A stretch of 64,000 bases of DNA from Streptomyces sp. NBC_01288. Its GTDB lineage: Bacteria; Actinomycetota; Actinomycetes; Streptomycetales; Streptomycetaceae. The number at the start of each line of letters is the position of its first letter. Within the stretch, counting starts at the first letter, position 1. The position numbers and the translations under genes were made by a program. The DNA lies in assembly GCF_035982055.1 (NCBI RefSeq), contig NZ_CP108427.1:1674001-1738000 (forward strand), read 5' to 3'. The notes beneath the pieces were generated by a model. It had not been told where the DNA came from, ran no database searches, and saw only the letters and a list, made by a program, of their open reading frames with translations. Positions 1 through 12,100 of the stretch are shown in pieces.

Positions 1-50
1 GTCGATGGTCACTGAAGTCCCTTTACGGTCAGCGGAGTTGGTCGGGTCGG

Positions 51-920
51 TCACTTGACGGCGCCCGCCGTCAGCCCGGCGACGAGATAGCGCTGCAGCA
101 GCAGGAAGCCGGCGACCACGGGCACGCTGACGACCAGCGAGGCGGCCATGATCTGGTTCCAGTACACGTCGTTGAGCGTGGAGTAGCCCTGGAGTCCGAC
201 GGCGAGCGTGCGGGTCGAGTCGTTGGTCATGACGGAGGCGAAGAGGACTTCTCCCCACGCGGTCATGAAGGCGTAGACGGCGACCGCGACGATGCCGGGG
301 ATCGCGGCCGGGACGACGACGCGCAGCAGTGCGCCGAGCGGACCGCAGCCGTCGACCAGCGCGGCCTCGTCCAAGTCCCTCGGCACGGAGTCGAAGTAGC
401 CGATCAGCATCCAGATGGAGAAGGGCAGGGAGAAGGTGAGATACGTCAGGATCAGGCCGCCGCGCGAGCCGAACAGGGCGATGCCCGTGGCGTTGCCGAT
501 GTTGACGTAGAGGAGGAACAGCGGGAGGAGGAAGAGGATGCCCGGGAACATCTGCGTCGACAGGACGGTGACCGTGAAGACGCGCTTGCCGCGGAACTCG
601 TAGCGGCTGACGGCGTACGCGGCGAAGACCGCGATCACCACCGAGCAGAGGGTCGCGGCGACGGACACGATCAGCGAGTTCATGAAGTACTTCGCGAGCG
701 GGACCGTCGACCAGATGTCGATGTAGGGGCGGATCGTGAGACCGCTCGGCAGCCAGCGGAACTTGCCCGTGACGTCCGAGAGCGGTTTCAGGGAGCTGGA
801 GAGCATGACGTACACCGGCACCAGGACGAAGCCGGCCAGCAGGGTGAGGAAGATCCGCCGCGACCAGATGAAGGAGCGGGGCGGGGCCATCGGCGACCTG
901 GAGAGCGAGGAACTAGACAT
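51..920 (-). CDS. Carbohydrate ABC transporter permease (MalG/CUT1 type)
   Basis: Inner-membrane permease of a sugar importer, 289 residues, the usual length for the family. About six hydrophobic segments are visible, beginning near residue 24. The cytoplasmic EAA loop that docks the ATPase reads EAALVDGCGPLG from residue 185, the CUT1 signature. The ATG overlaps the stop of the upstream permease by 8 bases, so the two are translationally coupled. It is the last gene of binding protein-permease-permease. No ATPase lies in the visible operon; Streptomyces CUT1 systems usually share the distant ATPase MsiK (known of the family, not seen here). The sugar cannot be read from this protein, but the divergent beta-1,3-glucanase suggests laminari-oligosaccharides. 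Confidence 0.93.
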   Translation of the reverse strand: MSSSSLSRSPMAPPRSFIWSRRIFLTLLAGFVLVPVYVMLSSSLKPLSDVTGKFRWLPSGLTIRPYIDIWSTVPLAKYFMNSLIVSVAATLCSVVIAVFAAYAVSRYEFRGKRVFTVTVLSTQMFPGILFLLPLFLLYVNIGNATGIALFGSRGGLILTYLTFSLPFSIWMLIGYFDSVPRDLDEAALVDGCGPLGALLRVVVPAAIPGIVAVAVYAFMTAWGEVLFASVMTNDSTRTLAVGLQGYSTLNDVYWNQIMAASLVVSVPVVAGFLLLQRYLVAGLTAGAVK

Positions 921-1920
921 CGGCCGACCTCCGTCCGCGTGAAGTGAGCACCAGGTACACGCCGGTGACGACGAGCAGGAACAGGAGCAGCAGGACCGAC
1001 ATCGCCGAGCCGGTGCCGAAGTTCCACGTCACGAACGAGGCCTGGTAGATGTGCACCGAGATGAGATCCGCGGCCTCGGGGGCGGACCTGCCGAACAGGA
1101 CGTACGGCGTGTTGAAGTCGTTGAACGTCCACAGGAACAGCACCAGGACCAGCACCTGGTTGACCGGGCGCAGCGACGGCAGGGTGATGCGGCGGATCTG
1201 CTGCAACCGGCCCGCGCCGTCGATGGACGCCGCCTCGTACAGCTCCTTGGGGATGTTCTGAAGGCCGGCCATGACGATGAGGAAGGCGAAGGGCCAGCCC
1301 TTCCACACGTGCACGATGAGCAGCGCGTAGAAGCTGTTGTCGCCGATCAGCCAGAACGACGGCTTGCTGGTGATGTGCAGCTGGTCGTGCAGGACGTGGT
1401 TCACCAGGCCGTTGTCGTGCTGGAACATGAAGACCCAGGTGATGACGGCCGCGTAGACCGGCAGCGCGTACGGGATCAGGAAGAGCGCTCTCAACAGGCC
1501 CCGGCCGCGGAAGTTGTCCTGCATGTAGATCGCGGTGACCGTGCCGAGCAGCCAGCAGAAGGCGACCGACAGCAGGGTGAAGACGACGGTGACGAAGAAG
1601 GAGTGGAGGAGCGACTTGCCGACGGGGGCGCTGAAGTCCACCGAGACCTTGTAGTTGCCGAAACCGGACCAGGGCGCGGTGCCCCAGTCGCGGATGTAGA
1701 ACTGCGTGAGCTCCTTGAAGCTCATGACGATGCCGATGACCATCGGCACCAGGTGGACCAGGAGTTCGAGGAACAGGGCGGGCAGGAGCAGCAGATACGG
1801 CAGTCCGATCCGGCGGATCCGGTCGGTACGGCGGCGGCGCGGCCCGGGGGCCACCGTGGCGGACGTGTCCTTCCGCTCGGCGGCCTCCGGGGTGACAGTG
1901 CTCGTCACAGTCGCACTCAC
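913..1920 (-). CDS. Carbohydrate ABC transporter permease (MalF/CUT1 type)
   Basis: Second membrane subunit of the sugar importer, 335 residues. A charged, arginine-rich N-terminal tail precedes the first membrane helix (PYLLLLPALFLELLVH). The EAA loop is EAASIDGAGRLQQI, as expected for CUT1. I chose the GTG at 1920 because its first bases form a GTGA overlap (1917-1920) with the stop of the binding-protein gene. The open frame continues upstream through that gene only as a high-G+C artefact. Order and overlaps indicate one mRNA with the binding protein and the other permease. Confidence 0.92.
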   Translation of the reverse strand: MSATVTSTVTPEAAERKDTSATVAPGPRRRRTDRIRRIGLPYLLLLPALFLELLVHLVPMVIGIVMSFKELTQFYIRDWGTAPWSGFGNYKVSVDFSAPVGKSLLHSFFVTVVFTLLSVAFCWLLGTVTAIYMQDNFRGRGLLRALFLIPYALPVYAAVITWVFMFQHDNGLVNHVLHDQLHITSKPSFWLIGDNSFYALLIVHVWKGWPFAFLIVMAGLQNIPKELYEAASIDGAGRLQQIRRITLPSLRPVNQVLVLVLFLWTFNDFNTPYVLFGRSAPEAADLISVHIYQASFVTWNFGTGSAMSVLLLLFLLVVTGVYLVLTSRGRRSADV

Positions 1921-3233
1921 TTCGCAGGCATCTGCTGCTGAGCCTTTTCGAGCTCCGCCTTGACCGACGCGGTCGTCACCGCGCGTCCCGCGGCGGCGTC
2001 GGCGAACAGGTCCTTGACGGCCGTGCCGACCGCCGTCTCGAACTGGGACTCGTCGGCGACCTGCGGGAGCGCGGCGGCGCTCTTGGCGAGGGTGTCCTTG
2101 AGGACGGCGTTCGCGGGGGTGTTGAACGCGGTGTCCTCCTGCGCGGTCTTCACCGGCGGGATGGAGCTGTACGCCGTGTTGAGGATCTTCTGCTCGGCGT
2201 CGCTCGTCAGGAACTTCACGAACTTGGTGGAACCGTCCAAGTTGTTCGTGTTCTTGAAGACGGCGAGGTTGATGCCGGCCACCATCGAGTTGGTCTGCGC
2301 GCCGGTGCCCGGGGTGCCGGACTGCACGGGGATCGGTGCGATGCCGTACGAACTCTCGCTCATGCCCTGGGACTTGAGGTTGGCGGACGCCGACTGCCAC
2401 ATCAGCATCGCCGTCTTGCCCTTGGCGAAGTCGCTGACGGACTGGTTCTGCGCGTACTCGGCGTTGCCGACCGGGATGACCTTGTCCTTGGCCATCAGGT
2501 CGACGTACTGCTTGACCGCGGCCACCACACCGTCGTTGGTGAAGTCGGCCTTGCCGTCGGCGGTGAAGAAGTCGGCGCCGTGCTGCTTGGCGAAGACGAA
2601 GGCGTGGTGGATGTTCTCGGAGACGTTGGCGCCCTCGGCGCCGAGCGCCTGCTTGCCCTTCGCCTCGATCTTCTTTCCGTCGGCGACCAACTCGGCCCAG
2701 GTGGTGGGCGGTTGGGCGATGCCTGCGTCGGCGAAGATCTGCTTGTTGTAGTAGAGCGCGTACGCCATCGAGTACAGCGGGACGGCGGCCGGGTCCTTGC
2801 CCGTGGCGCCGGTGGAGCCGAGCGCGGAGTCGACGAAGCGGTCCTTGCCGCCGATCTTCGCGAAGTTGGCCGCGCTCCACGGGAGGAAGGCGCCGGTGGC
2901 CTGGAGGGAGGCGCTCCAGGTGTTGCCGATGTTCAGGACGTCGGGGCCCTGGCCGGAAGTCGTCGCCGTGAGGATCCGGTTGAGCAGGTCGGACCAGGGC
3001 ACGACCTCCAGCTTCACCGTGATGCCGGTCTGCTTCTTGAACTTGTCGAGCTCGGGCTGGAGGACCTTCTTGTCGATCGCGATGCTGGCGCCCTGGTTGG
3101 AGGCCCAGTAGGTGAGCGTCTTGGGCGAGTCGTTGGATCCCCCACCCGTGGACGAACCGCCTCCGCAGGCCGTGGCCGCAAGGGCGAGTGACATGGTGAC
3201 GGCGCCTACGGCCGCGGCTCGGATGCTGCGCAT
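1917..3233 (-). CDS. Extracellular sugar-binding lipoprotein of the ABC importer
   Basis: Solute-binding protein of family 1, 438 residues, exported and lipid-anchored. The N-terminus is a lipoprotein signal: MRS then a hydrophobic run ending in the lipobox LAATAC, followed by a flexible Gly/Ser stretch. The body has the typical family motifs, including LTYWASNQG at the mature N-terminus and DVLNIGNTWSA. It should capture a sugar or oligosaccharide for the two downstream permeases. It is the first gene of the operon. Its upstream region, shared with the glucanase gene on the other strand, carries an inverted repeat that probably binds a sugar-responsive repressor. The ligand is not identifiable; beta-1,3-glucan fragments are an inference from the neighbour. 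Confidence 0.92.
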   Translation of the reverse strand: MRSIRAAAVGAVTMSLALAATACGGGSSTGGGSNDSPKTLTYWASNQGASIAIDKKVLQPELDKFKKQTGITVKLEVVPWSDLLNRILTATTSGQGPDVLNIGNTWSASLQATGAFLPWSAANFAKIGGKDRFVDSALGSTGATGKDPAAVPLYSMAYALYYNKQIFADAGIAQPPTTWAELVADGKKIEAKGKQALGAEGANVSENIHHAFVFAKQHGADFFTADGKADFTNDGVVAAVKQYVDLMAKDKVIPVGNAEYAQNQSVSDFAKGKTAMLMWQSASANLKSQGMSESSYGIAPIPVQSGTPGTGAQTNSMVAGINLAVFKNTNNLDGSTKFVKFLTSDAEQKILNTAYSSIPPVKTAQEDTAFNTPANAVLKDTLAKSAAALPQVADESQFETAVGTAVKDLFADAAAGRAVTTASVKAELEKAQQQMPAK

Positions 3234-3259
3234 ACTCCGGGTGTCCCTTCAGGGAATGC

Positions 3260-3289
3260 ACTCACGACTTAATTTAGGACGTGAGTTAA
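3260..3289. promoter_or_regulatory. Candidate operator between sugar ABC operon and glucanase
   Basis: Two overlapping symmetric elements lie just upstream of the binding-protein start. ACTCACG (3260-3266) and CGTGAGT (3280-3286) are perfect inverted arms 13 bases apart. TTAA at 3269-3272 and 3286-3289 bracket a 21-base imperfect palindrome. The A+T-rich core stands out against G+C-rich surroundings. ROK- and LacI-type regulators of Streptomyces sugar operons bind sites of this general kind; which regulator acts here is not shown. Confidence 0.5.
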
Positions 3290-3443
3290 ACCTCGGAAGC
3301 CAGAGGCGTCAAGAGTTTGGACGCCACTCGTCGAACTCGGTCGTACCTCTTGACGGCCGTGTTCACGGACCTGAAGCATTCCCCCGCGAGAGAGCGCTCC
3401 CAACCCCACCGGCGTTCATTTCATGAACAAGGAGAGCCGCCTT

Positions 3444-5228
<1,785 letters not shown>

Positions 5229-5266
5229 ACCCCGGGAGTCCCTGAGACTCCGGAGTCCCTGAGTAC

Positions 5267-5312
5267 GTGGCGGGTGCGGGCCGAAGCTCCCCCTTCGGTC
5301 CGCACCCGCCAC
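5267..5312 (+). terminator. Strong hairpin terminator after the GH55 gene
   Basis: A 19-base stem (5267-5285 with 5294-5312) pairs at 18 positions around an 8-base C-rich loop, 38 bases after the stop codon. Streptomyces terminators often lack a U run, so this is a good intrinsic terminator. Direct repeats containing GAGTCCCTGAG precede it. Confidence 0.8.
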
Positions 5313-5416
5313 CGTCACACCTGGGGCGTGATCTCCGCGATCGGCGGACAACTCCCGCTCACTGACCGAGCGTTGGCAATGGCAGACGTCACGCCGACGA
5401 CGCCCCCCGTCCGGCT

Positions 5417-5790
5417 GTTCAACCGCCGTGCACAGCGGGCGAGTTCGACCTACGGACCCGCATCGCCCTAGGACGCTTCCTCACGGCCGGCGACGGGACG
5501 AGCCCGCACCGAGGCCCCCACCCTGCGTCCGAGCGCGCAACCGCCCCACGCGGCAGGCGAGTTATGCCTACGGGCACGCGTATCCGCCCCCAGCCAGATC
5601 CTCCCGCGACTGCCGACGAGAGGGGTCCCGCGCCGAGTTCACCGACCCCGCGTCCGGCCGCGCAACCGGCCTGCACAGCAGACGAGTTACGCCCACCCGC
5701 ACACGTTTCGCCAACCCCTAATCCTCGGCCCGACTCCGCCAGGACCGGCGACGGAAGGCGTCCCGCGCCGAGACGCCTCCCGCCCATGTG
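5417..5790. repeat. Degenerate ~120-bp tandem repeats beside the EF-G gene
   Basis: No convincing gene lies between the GH55 terminator and the EF-G stop. The stretch holds at least three diverged copies of a unit of about 118-125 bp. Landmarks recur in order: a gcgcaaccg-like word at 5417, 5535 and 5660, then GCGAGTT or ACGAGTT at 5439, 5557 and 5682, then a GTTAYGCC-type word. A related string occurs inside the 3' end of the EF-G gene near 5869-5912 (GTCCGGCTGCGCAACC, later AGAGTT). The copies may be decayed duplications of that gene end. Short open frames here look like composition artefacts. Confidence 0.5.
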
Positions 5791-5793
5791 CCG

Positions 5794-7851
5794 CTATCGG
5801 GCCACCACCGCACCCGGCGCGGGCGCGTACCCCGTCGGCCGGGCTGTGAACGTGCCCCGGCCCTGGGTCCGGCTGCGCAACCTCGTTGCGTAGCCGAAGA
5901 GTTCGGCCAGCGGCACGGTCGCCGTGACGATCGCCGAACCCGTGCGGGTCGTCGAGCCGGTGACGCGGCCGCGGCGGGCTGCCAGGTCGCCGAGCACTCC
6001 GCCGACCGCGTCCTCGGGCACGGTGACGGTGACCTCGACGACCGGTTCGAGGAGGACCGTCGTGCAGGCGCGCAGGGCTTCGCGCAGGCCGAGGCGGCCG
6101 GCCGTGCGGAACGCCGTCTCCGAGGAGTCCTTCACGTGGGTCGCCCCGTCGGTCAGCGTGACGCGCAGCCCGGTCATCGGGAAGCCGCCGATCGGCCCTT
6201 GGGTGAGGGCGTCACGGCACCCGGCCTCCACCGAGCGGACGTACTCCTGCGGGACCCGCCCGCCGACGACCGCCGAGCGGAACTCGAAGCCGAGGCCCTC
6301 CAGCGGTTCGACGTCGAGCACCACGTGCGCGAACTGGCCTGATCCTCCGTCCTGTTTGACGTGCCGGTAGACCCGGCCGGTCACTCCGCGCACGACCGTC
6401 TCGCGGTAAGCGACCCTGGGGCGGCCGACGTTGACCTCCACACCCGTGGCCCGGCGGATCTTCTCCACCGCGACCTCCAGGTGCAGTTCGCCCATGCCGG
6501 ACAGGACCGTCTGGCCGGTCTCGGCGTCCGTGCGGACGACCAACGACGGGTCCTCCTCGGCCAGTCGGGCCAGTGCCGAGGCAAGTCGGTCGGTGTCGGT
6601 GCTCCTGCGTGCCTCGACCGCCACGGACACCACCGGGTCGGCGACCGCGGGTGGTTCGAGGACAAGCGGGGCGTCCGGCGCGCACAGGGTCGAGCCGGCG
6701 CGGGCGGACTTCAGTCCGACCACTGCGACGATGTCCCCGGCGACCGCCCGGTCCAGGCGTTCGTGCCGGTCGGCCTGCACCCGCAGGATGCGCCCGATCC
6801 GCTCGGTGCGCCGTGCGCCCGGGTCCCACACGGTGTCTCCCTTCTCGATCGTGCCCGAATAGATCCGCAGATACGTCAGCCTCCCGGTCGCGGTCGCACT
6901 CACCTTGAACGCCAGTGCGGAGAAGGGGAGTTGGGGATCCGCAGCGCGCTCCCGTTCGGCCCCGGCGTCGTCCGTTCCCCGCACCGGCGGAACGTCCGAC
7001 GGCGACGGCAGATACGCCACCACGGCGTCCAGCAGCGGCTCGACACCACGGTTGCGGTAGGCCGAGCCGCACAGGACGACCACGCCGTCGCCGGTGCGGG
7101 TGAGGTCGCGCAGGGCCGCGGCGAGGGTCTCGGCGGACAGGGGTGATCCGGCGTAGAACTCCTCCAGCGCACCCGCGTGCAGCTCCGCCACCGCCTCCTC
7201 CAACAGCCGTCTGCGCCGCCGCGCCTCCTCCAACAGGCCTTCCGGGACCGGGACTTCCGCCGCCGTGTCGCTGCCGTCGGTCCACACCAGGGCACGCATC
7301 CGCAGCAGATCGACGACGCCGGTGAAGCCGTCCTCCGTGCCGATGGGCAACTGCACCACCAGCGGCGCCGGATGGAGCCGTTCGCGGATGGAGGCGACGG
7401 CCGCGTCAAGGTCGGCGCCCGCGCGGTCCAGCTTGTTGACGAAGGCGATGCGCGGGACGCCGTACCGGTCGGCCTGGCGCCACACCGACTCGCTCTGCGG
7501 TTCCACGCCCGCGACGGCGTCGAACACGGCGATCGCGCCGTCGAGGACGCGCAGGGACCGTTCCACCTCGTCGGCGAAGTCGACATGGCCCGGGGTGTCG
7601 ATCAGGTTGATCCGGTGGCCGCTCCAGGCGCAGGTGACGGCCGCGGCGAAGATGGTGATCCCACGGTCGCGCTCCTGGGGGTCGAAGTCGGTGACGGTCG
7701 TGCCGTCGTGGACCTCACCGCGCTTGTGGGTGGTGCCGGTGAGGTAGAGGAACCGCTCGGTGACGGTGGTCTTGCCGGCGTCGACGTGGGCGAGGATGCC
7801 CAGGTTGCGGACGGCGGAGAGCGGGGTGGCGAGAGGGCGTTCGGTGCGCAC
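5794..7851 (-). CDS. Elongation factor G-like translational GTPase
   Basis: Ribosome-associated GTPase of 685 residues, close to EF-G length. GTPase motifs are complete: G1 AHVDAGKTT (21-29), switch I RGIT (63-66), G3 DTPGH (85-89), G4 NKLD (139-142). Domains II-V follow, with GMGELHLEV in domain III. EF-G moves tRNA and mRNA through the ribosome or helps recycle it. The usual fusA sits among rpsL, rpsG and tuf; here the gene stands alone, so it is probably the second EF-G copy of Streptomyces (fusB-type). I considered a tetracycline ribosome-protection protein, but the N-terminal wording follows EF-G. The GTG start has GAAAGG nine bases upstream. About 280 bp upstream is gene-free. Confidence 0.88.
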   Translation of the reverse strand: MRTERPLATPLSAVRNLGILAHVDAGKTTVTERFLYLTGTTHKRGEVHDGTTVTDFDPQERDRGITIFAAAVTCAWSGHRINLIDTPGHVDFADEVERSLRVLDGAIAVFDAVAGVEPQSESVWRQADRYGVPRIAFVNKLDRAGADLDAAVASIRERLHPAPLVVQLPIGTEDGFTGVVDLLRMRALVWTDGSDTAAEVPVPEGLLEEARRRRRLLEEAVAELHAGALEEFYAGSPLSAETLAAALRDLTRTGDGVVVLCGSAYRNRGVEPLLDAVVAYLPSPSDVPPVRGTDDAGAERERAADPQLPFSALAFKVSATATGRLTYLRIYSGTIEKGDTVWDPGARRTERIGRILRVQADRHERLDRAVAGDIVAVVGLKSARAGSTLCAPDAPLVLEPPAVADPVVSVAVEARRSTDTDRLASALARLAEEDPSLVVRTDAETGQTVLSGMGELHLEVAVEKIRRATGVEVNVGRPRVAYRETVVRGVTGRVYRHVKQDGGSGQFAHVVLDVEPLEGLGFEFRSAVVGGRVPQEYVRSVEAGCRDALTQGPIGGFPMTGLRVTLTDGATHVKDSSETAFRTAGRLGLREALRACTTVLLEPVVEVTVTVPEDAVGGVLGDLAARRGRVTGSTTRTGSAIVTATVPLAELFGYATRLRSRTQGRGTFTARPTGYAPAPGAVVAR

Positions 7852-8132
7852 GGCCCGTGGCCTTTCGAAAGTGATTTCCGTGCAGGGCGGCGCAATTCCC
7901 GTGCGGGAGAGGTGAATTGACGGAGCGTCAAAAGGCTGTCACGTCACGGGCATCCGGTACCGGCCGCGCAGCGGGCACCGGACGGCCGAAGACACGAGGA
8001 TCACCTCGTACCGGGAGCGGGGAACGACGACAGCGGTGCTGTAACGCACGGCCGGGCTCCCCTCACTCGTCAACGGATGTGGCGAGTGTAGGGAAGCCCG
8101 GGGTGTGGAGCACGGGATTTATCGGGTGCGGG

Positions 8133-8975
8133 TCAGGTGCAGGTGGGGACGCCGTCCAGCCAGGCCGGGCCCTGGATGTAGATGTTGGTCATCCATGCCT
8201 TGTAGTCGGGCAGGTAGGCCCAGGCGTCGTTGGTGTAGCCGTCCGCGGTGACGGTCTCCGCGTGCTTCTGGCACTCGACGCGGATGCTGGTCGCATCGGG
8301 GAAGGCGTAGACGCGCGTCGCGCCGACCGAGGGTGCGGTCTTCGTCCAGACGCCGGTGCCCCAGGTCTGGAAGACATGCCCGGTCACCGCACCGGTGTTG
8401 ACGCGGACGGCCCCGAAGTAGTCGGGGCTCAGGCGGACATCACTGACCATCAGATGCGTGCCGGACTGCTTGGCCTCGACCATCTTGCCCGCGCCGAGGT
8501 AGATCGCGATGTGGTGCAGGTCAGCCGAGTCGCCGTAGGCCAGCAGGTCGCCGGGGAGCAGCGGGGCGAGGCCCTGGGCGGCGGTGAAACGGGCGGCTGC
8601 GCGGGTGGTGTAGTACTGCTGGCTCGCATCACCGTTGAGGATGTCGGAGCCGGCGGCCCGCGCGTAGGCGTAGCGGACGAGACCCGAGCAGTCGAAGCCG
8701 AGCCGCTCGGGGTCCTGGTTGCTGGCCGGGTCGGTGGGGTCGACCTGGCCGTAGGTGGCGCCGGGTTGCGCACCGTGGCCGCCGCCCCACGTGTACCAGG
8801 TGCCCGCGTCGACCTGGGCGCAGGCCGCGGCGATCGCGCTCTGGGCGGCGGCCGAGGCGCCGGGTGCGAGGACACCGCAGCTGCTCGCGGCCGGGGCGGC
8901 AACGGCCGCCGGTGCCCAGAGCAGGAAGGCGAAGAGTCCGATGAGTGTGCCGATGATTCCGGTCCGCCGGAGCAT
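8133..8975 (-). CDS. Secreted NlpC/P60 cell-wall peptidase
   Basis: Exported 280-residue protein predicted to cut peptide cross-links or stems in peptidoglycan. A hydrophobic signal peptide (residues 5-27, ending AAVAAPA) leads into an NlpC/P60 domain. The catalytic cysteine is C96 in FDCSGLVRYAYA and the histidine H155 in HHIAIYLG. PLLPGDLLAYG is also typical. The C-terminal 90 residues (from about 200) contain VYAFPDATSIRVE and two or three cysteines and look like an SH3-like wall-binding segment. The ATG at 8975 begins the signal peptide; the much longer open frame upstream is a shadow of the WD40 gene. It lies 155 bp downstream of the STAND-WD40 gene on the same strand and could be co-transcribed. 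Confidence 0.87.
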   Translation of the reverse strand: MLRRTGIIGTLIGLFAFLLWAPAAVAAPAASSCGVLAPGASAAAQSAIAAACAQVDAGTWYTWGGGHGAQPGATYGQVDPTDPASNQDPERLGFDCSGLVRYAYARAAGSDILNGDASQQYYTTRAAARFTAAQGLAPLLPGDLLAYGDSADLHHIAIYLGAGKMVEAKQSGTHLMVSDVRLSPDYFGAVRVNTGAVTGHVFQTWGTGVWTKTAPSVGATRVYAFPDATSIRVECQKHAETVTADGYTNDAWAYLPDYKAWMTNIYIQGPAWLDGVPTCT

Positions 8976-9130
8976 GCCGGGACCCCCGTTCTCTGTGGTC
9001 GGTGACTGGTCGTGCACCAGCCTGCCGACGCCGGCCCGGCCGGTCGAGGACCCGGCGTCACCCCACCCCGAAGGGCAACGGGAAACCCTGGGGAAACCCC
9101 CTCCCACCAGGGGCACTTGGCCCTCCGAGG

Positions 9131-12100
9131 TCAGGGCTTCACACACGCGGGGGTGAACGACACGGGCAGTCCCGGCATCAGCGTCTTGCGCTCCTCGGGA
9201 CCGATCGCCTTCCGCAGACGGCAGATTCGGGTGAGCCGGTCGCCGAGGTCGAGGTCCCACAGTCGTACGGTCCCGTCGTTGCTGCTGCTCGCGAGGGTCC
9301 CGCCGTCGGGCGCGAACGCGACGCCCCACACCGCGTTCGTGTGCCCGGTGAGGGTGGCCCACGGACGCCGCCCGGCCACGTCCCAGAGCCGTACCGTACG
9401 GTCGCTGCCGCTGCTCGCGAGGAGGTGGCCGTCCGGTGAGAAGGCGAGGCCGCGCACGGATCCGGTGTGGCCGGTGAGGGCTGCCTCGAAGCGGCGGTGG
9501 CGGACGTCCCACAGGCGGACGGTGCCGTCGTTGCTGCTGCTCGCCAGGGTCCGTCCGTCGGGGCTGAAGGCCACGCCCCGCACCGCGCCCGTGTGGCCGG
9601 TGAGGGTGGCGAGCGGGCGGTGGGTCGCCGTGTCCCAGAGGCGGACGGTCAGGTCGTCGCCCGCGCTGGCGAGGGTGCGGCCGTCGGGGCTGTAGGTGAC
9701 GTCGTTGGCGGAGTCCAAGTGGCCGTTGAGAACGGCGAGTTGACGGTGGTCCCGGACGTCCCACACGCGGACCGTGCGGTCGGCGCCCGCGGAGGCGAGG
9801 GTGCGTCCGTCGGGCGCGAACGCGACCGAGAAGACGTCCCCGGTGTGGCCGGTGAGGGTCGCGACCGCGCGGTGCGAGCGGACGTCCCACAGCCGGATCG
9901 TGCCGTCCGAGCCCGCCGACGCGAGGGTCCGCCCGTCCGGGGAGAACGCCACCGAGAACACGCTCTCGCGGTGGCCGGTGAACGTCGTCACGACCCGGTG
10001 CCGGGCCACGTCCCACAGCCGTACGGTGTGGTCCGCGTCGGCGGTCGCGAGGAGTCTCCCGTCCGGGCTGTACGCGGCCTGCGAGACCTCGGTGAACGGA
10101 CGGGCCGTCAGGACCGGTCCACGCAGGTCCCACAGCACCACCGACTGGTCGAAGCCGCCGGTGGCGAGGGTCGTGCCGGTGGAGTTCACGGCGACGGACA
10201 TCACGTAGTCGGTGTGCCCGGCGAGGATCGCGGCCGGCCGCCCGGTGCGCACGTCCCACAGGCGGGTCGTACCATCGCCGCCCGCGCTGACGACCGTGCC
10301 GCCGTCGGGCGTGTAGGCGACCGCGTTGACGTCGTCGCTGTGTCCGGTGAGCGTCGCCGTGGCCCGGTGCGAGGCCACGTCCCACAGGCGTACGGTCCGG
10401 TCCACGCCCCCGGAGGCCACGCTCCGCCCGTCCGGCGCGAACGCCACCCCGAGCACTTCGTCGGTGTGCCCCTTGAGTACGGCGAGGGACCGTTCCCGGT
10501 CGGTGTCCCACAGGCGTACGGTCCGGTCGGAGCCGCCCGACGCCAGGGTCCTGCCGTCCGGGGCGTAGGCCAGCGTGTTGACCCGGCCGATGTGTCCGAC
10601 GAGCCGCATCTCGGTCGGCCTGTCGCCGACGATGTCCCAGAGTTGGACCGTTCCATCCTCACCGGCGACCGCGAGGGTACGGCCGCGAGGGTCGAAGGCG
10701 AGAGCGCGGGCGCCGTTGGTGCTCGCGGGCAGCAGGGCCCGCACCCGGTGGTCGGCGGTGCCCCAGATCCGTACCGACCCGTCGCTGGACGTCGCCGCGA
10801 GGGCGGCCCCGTCGGGGCTGAAGCCGACCGACCGGACCCGTCCGGGGAGGGTGAGCGTGGCGGTCGTACGGTGATCTGTGGTGCGGCGCAGTTGTACGGT
10901 GCCGTACGCGCCGGCCGTCGCGAGGAGCTTGCCGTTAGGTGCGAAGGCGACCGCGTTGACCGGGCCGTGCCGGCCTACGAGGCGGGCGGAGAAGGCCTGG
11001 GCCTGGGTGCTGAGGAGGGCGCCGCGGGCCTCGGGGGTGTGGTCGGCGCGGTAGGCCTCCTCGGCGAGGAGCATCGAGGCCTCGGGCTGGCTGCCGGCCA
11101 GGGAGGTGGACTGCACGGCGAGGGCCTGGGAACGGGCGACGCGTTCCTGGTCGAGGGCGCTCGCGCGTTGCTGGTAGGCGAGACCGCCGGCGGTCACCGC
11201 GAGGCCGAGCAGGACGGCCAGGGTCGCGAACAGGGCCTGACGGAACCGGATCTGACGTCTCGCCAGATGCTGACGAGTGTCCTCCTCCGCCTGGCTGGCC
11301 TTGAGGAAGGCCTCCTCGCGGGGGCCGAGGCGGCTGCGGCCGTCGAGTTCGTCGGCCCAGGCGCGGACCGTGTCGAGACGGGTGCCTCGGTAGAGGGCGG
11401 ACGGGTCGCGGTCCTCGCGCTCCCATTCGGCGGCGGCGTGGGCGAGTTGCTGGTGGATGAGGAGTCCGGCACGGTCGGCGTGGATCCAGTCGCGCAGCCG
11501 GGGCCAGGCGTGCAGCAGGGCCTCGTGGGTGATCTCGACGGTGTCCCGGTCCACGGTGATCAGCCGGGCCCGCACGAAGACGTCGAGGGCGGCCGACGCG
11601 GCGTCCGCGTCGGCGAGTTGTTCCATCAGGGCGCTGCGGCCGGCGCGGCGCCGGGTCGCGACGGTCCCCTCGTCGGAGACGTGGACGAGCCGGGACAGGA
11701 CGCGCCGGATGGTCTTCTGCTCGGCCGGGTACAGCTGGGCGAACACGGTCTCGGCGGTGCGGGCGATGGCGCCCTGGATGCCGCCGGTGCGCTCGTACCC
11801 GGCGACGGTGAGGGTGGTGCCCTCGCGCTGCTGCCAGGTGGCGAGGAGGGCGTGCGAGACGAGGGGCAGGGCGCCGGACGGGGTGTCGTCGGGGGTGTTG
11901 GAACGGTCCACGGTGCCCGGTTCGTCGCGCAGTCCGGCGTCGCGCAGGAGGAGAGGGACCAGGCCGGGTTCGAGGGTGACGCCGGCGAGTTCGGCGGGCC
12001 GGGTGATGGATGCGCGCAGTTCCGTCACGGACATGGGGAGCAGGACGAACAGTCCGTCGGTGAACACCGGTGCCAGTTCCGGGAGTTCGAGGCAGCGGCC

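Noticed and set aside
913..3261. A 782-codon open frame spanning the permease and the binding-protein gene
   Set aside because: Its N-terminal 440 codons are out of frame with the well-formed lipoprotein and have Arg/Gly/His-rich composition; the real permease starts at GTG 1920.
5794..7851. Tetracycline ribosome-protection protein (OtrA/TetM-like)
   Set aside because: The N-terminal wording ([25 protein letters not shown]) and domain pattern follow EF-G.
8133..10511. A 792-codon frame running from the WD40 gene into the NlpC/P60 gene as one protein
   Set aside because: The first 510 codons are a shadow of the WD40 repeats. A signal peptide and start at 8975 mark the true NlpC/P60 gene.
9131..11000. 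Regular DNA repeats that could be mistaken for a CRISPR or satellite array
   Set aside because: They encode WD40 blades in a continuous frame with diverging sequence.
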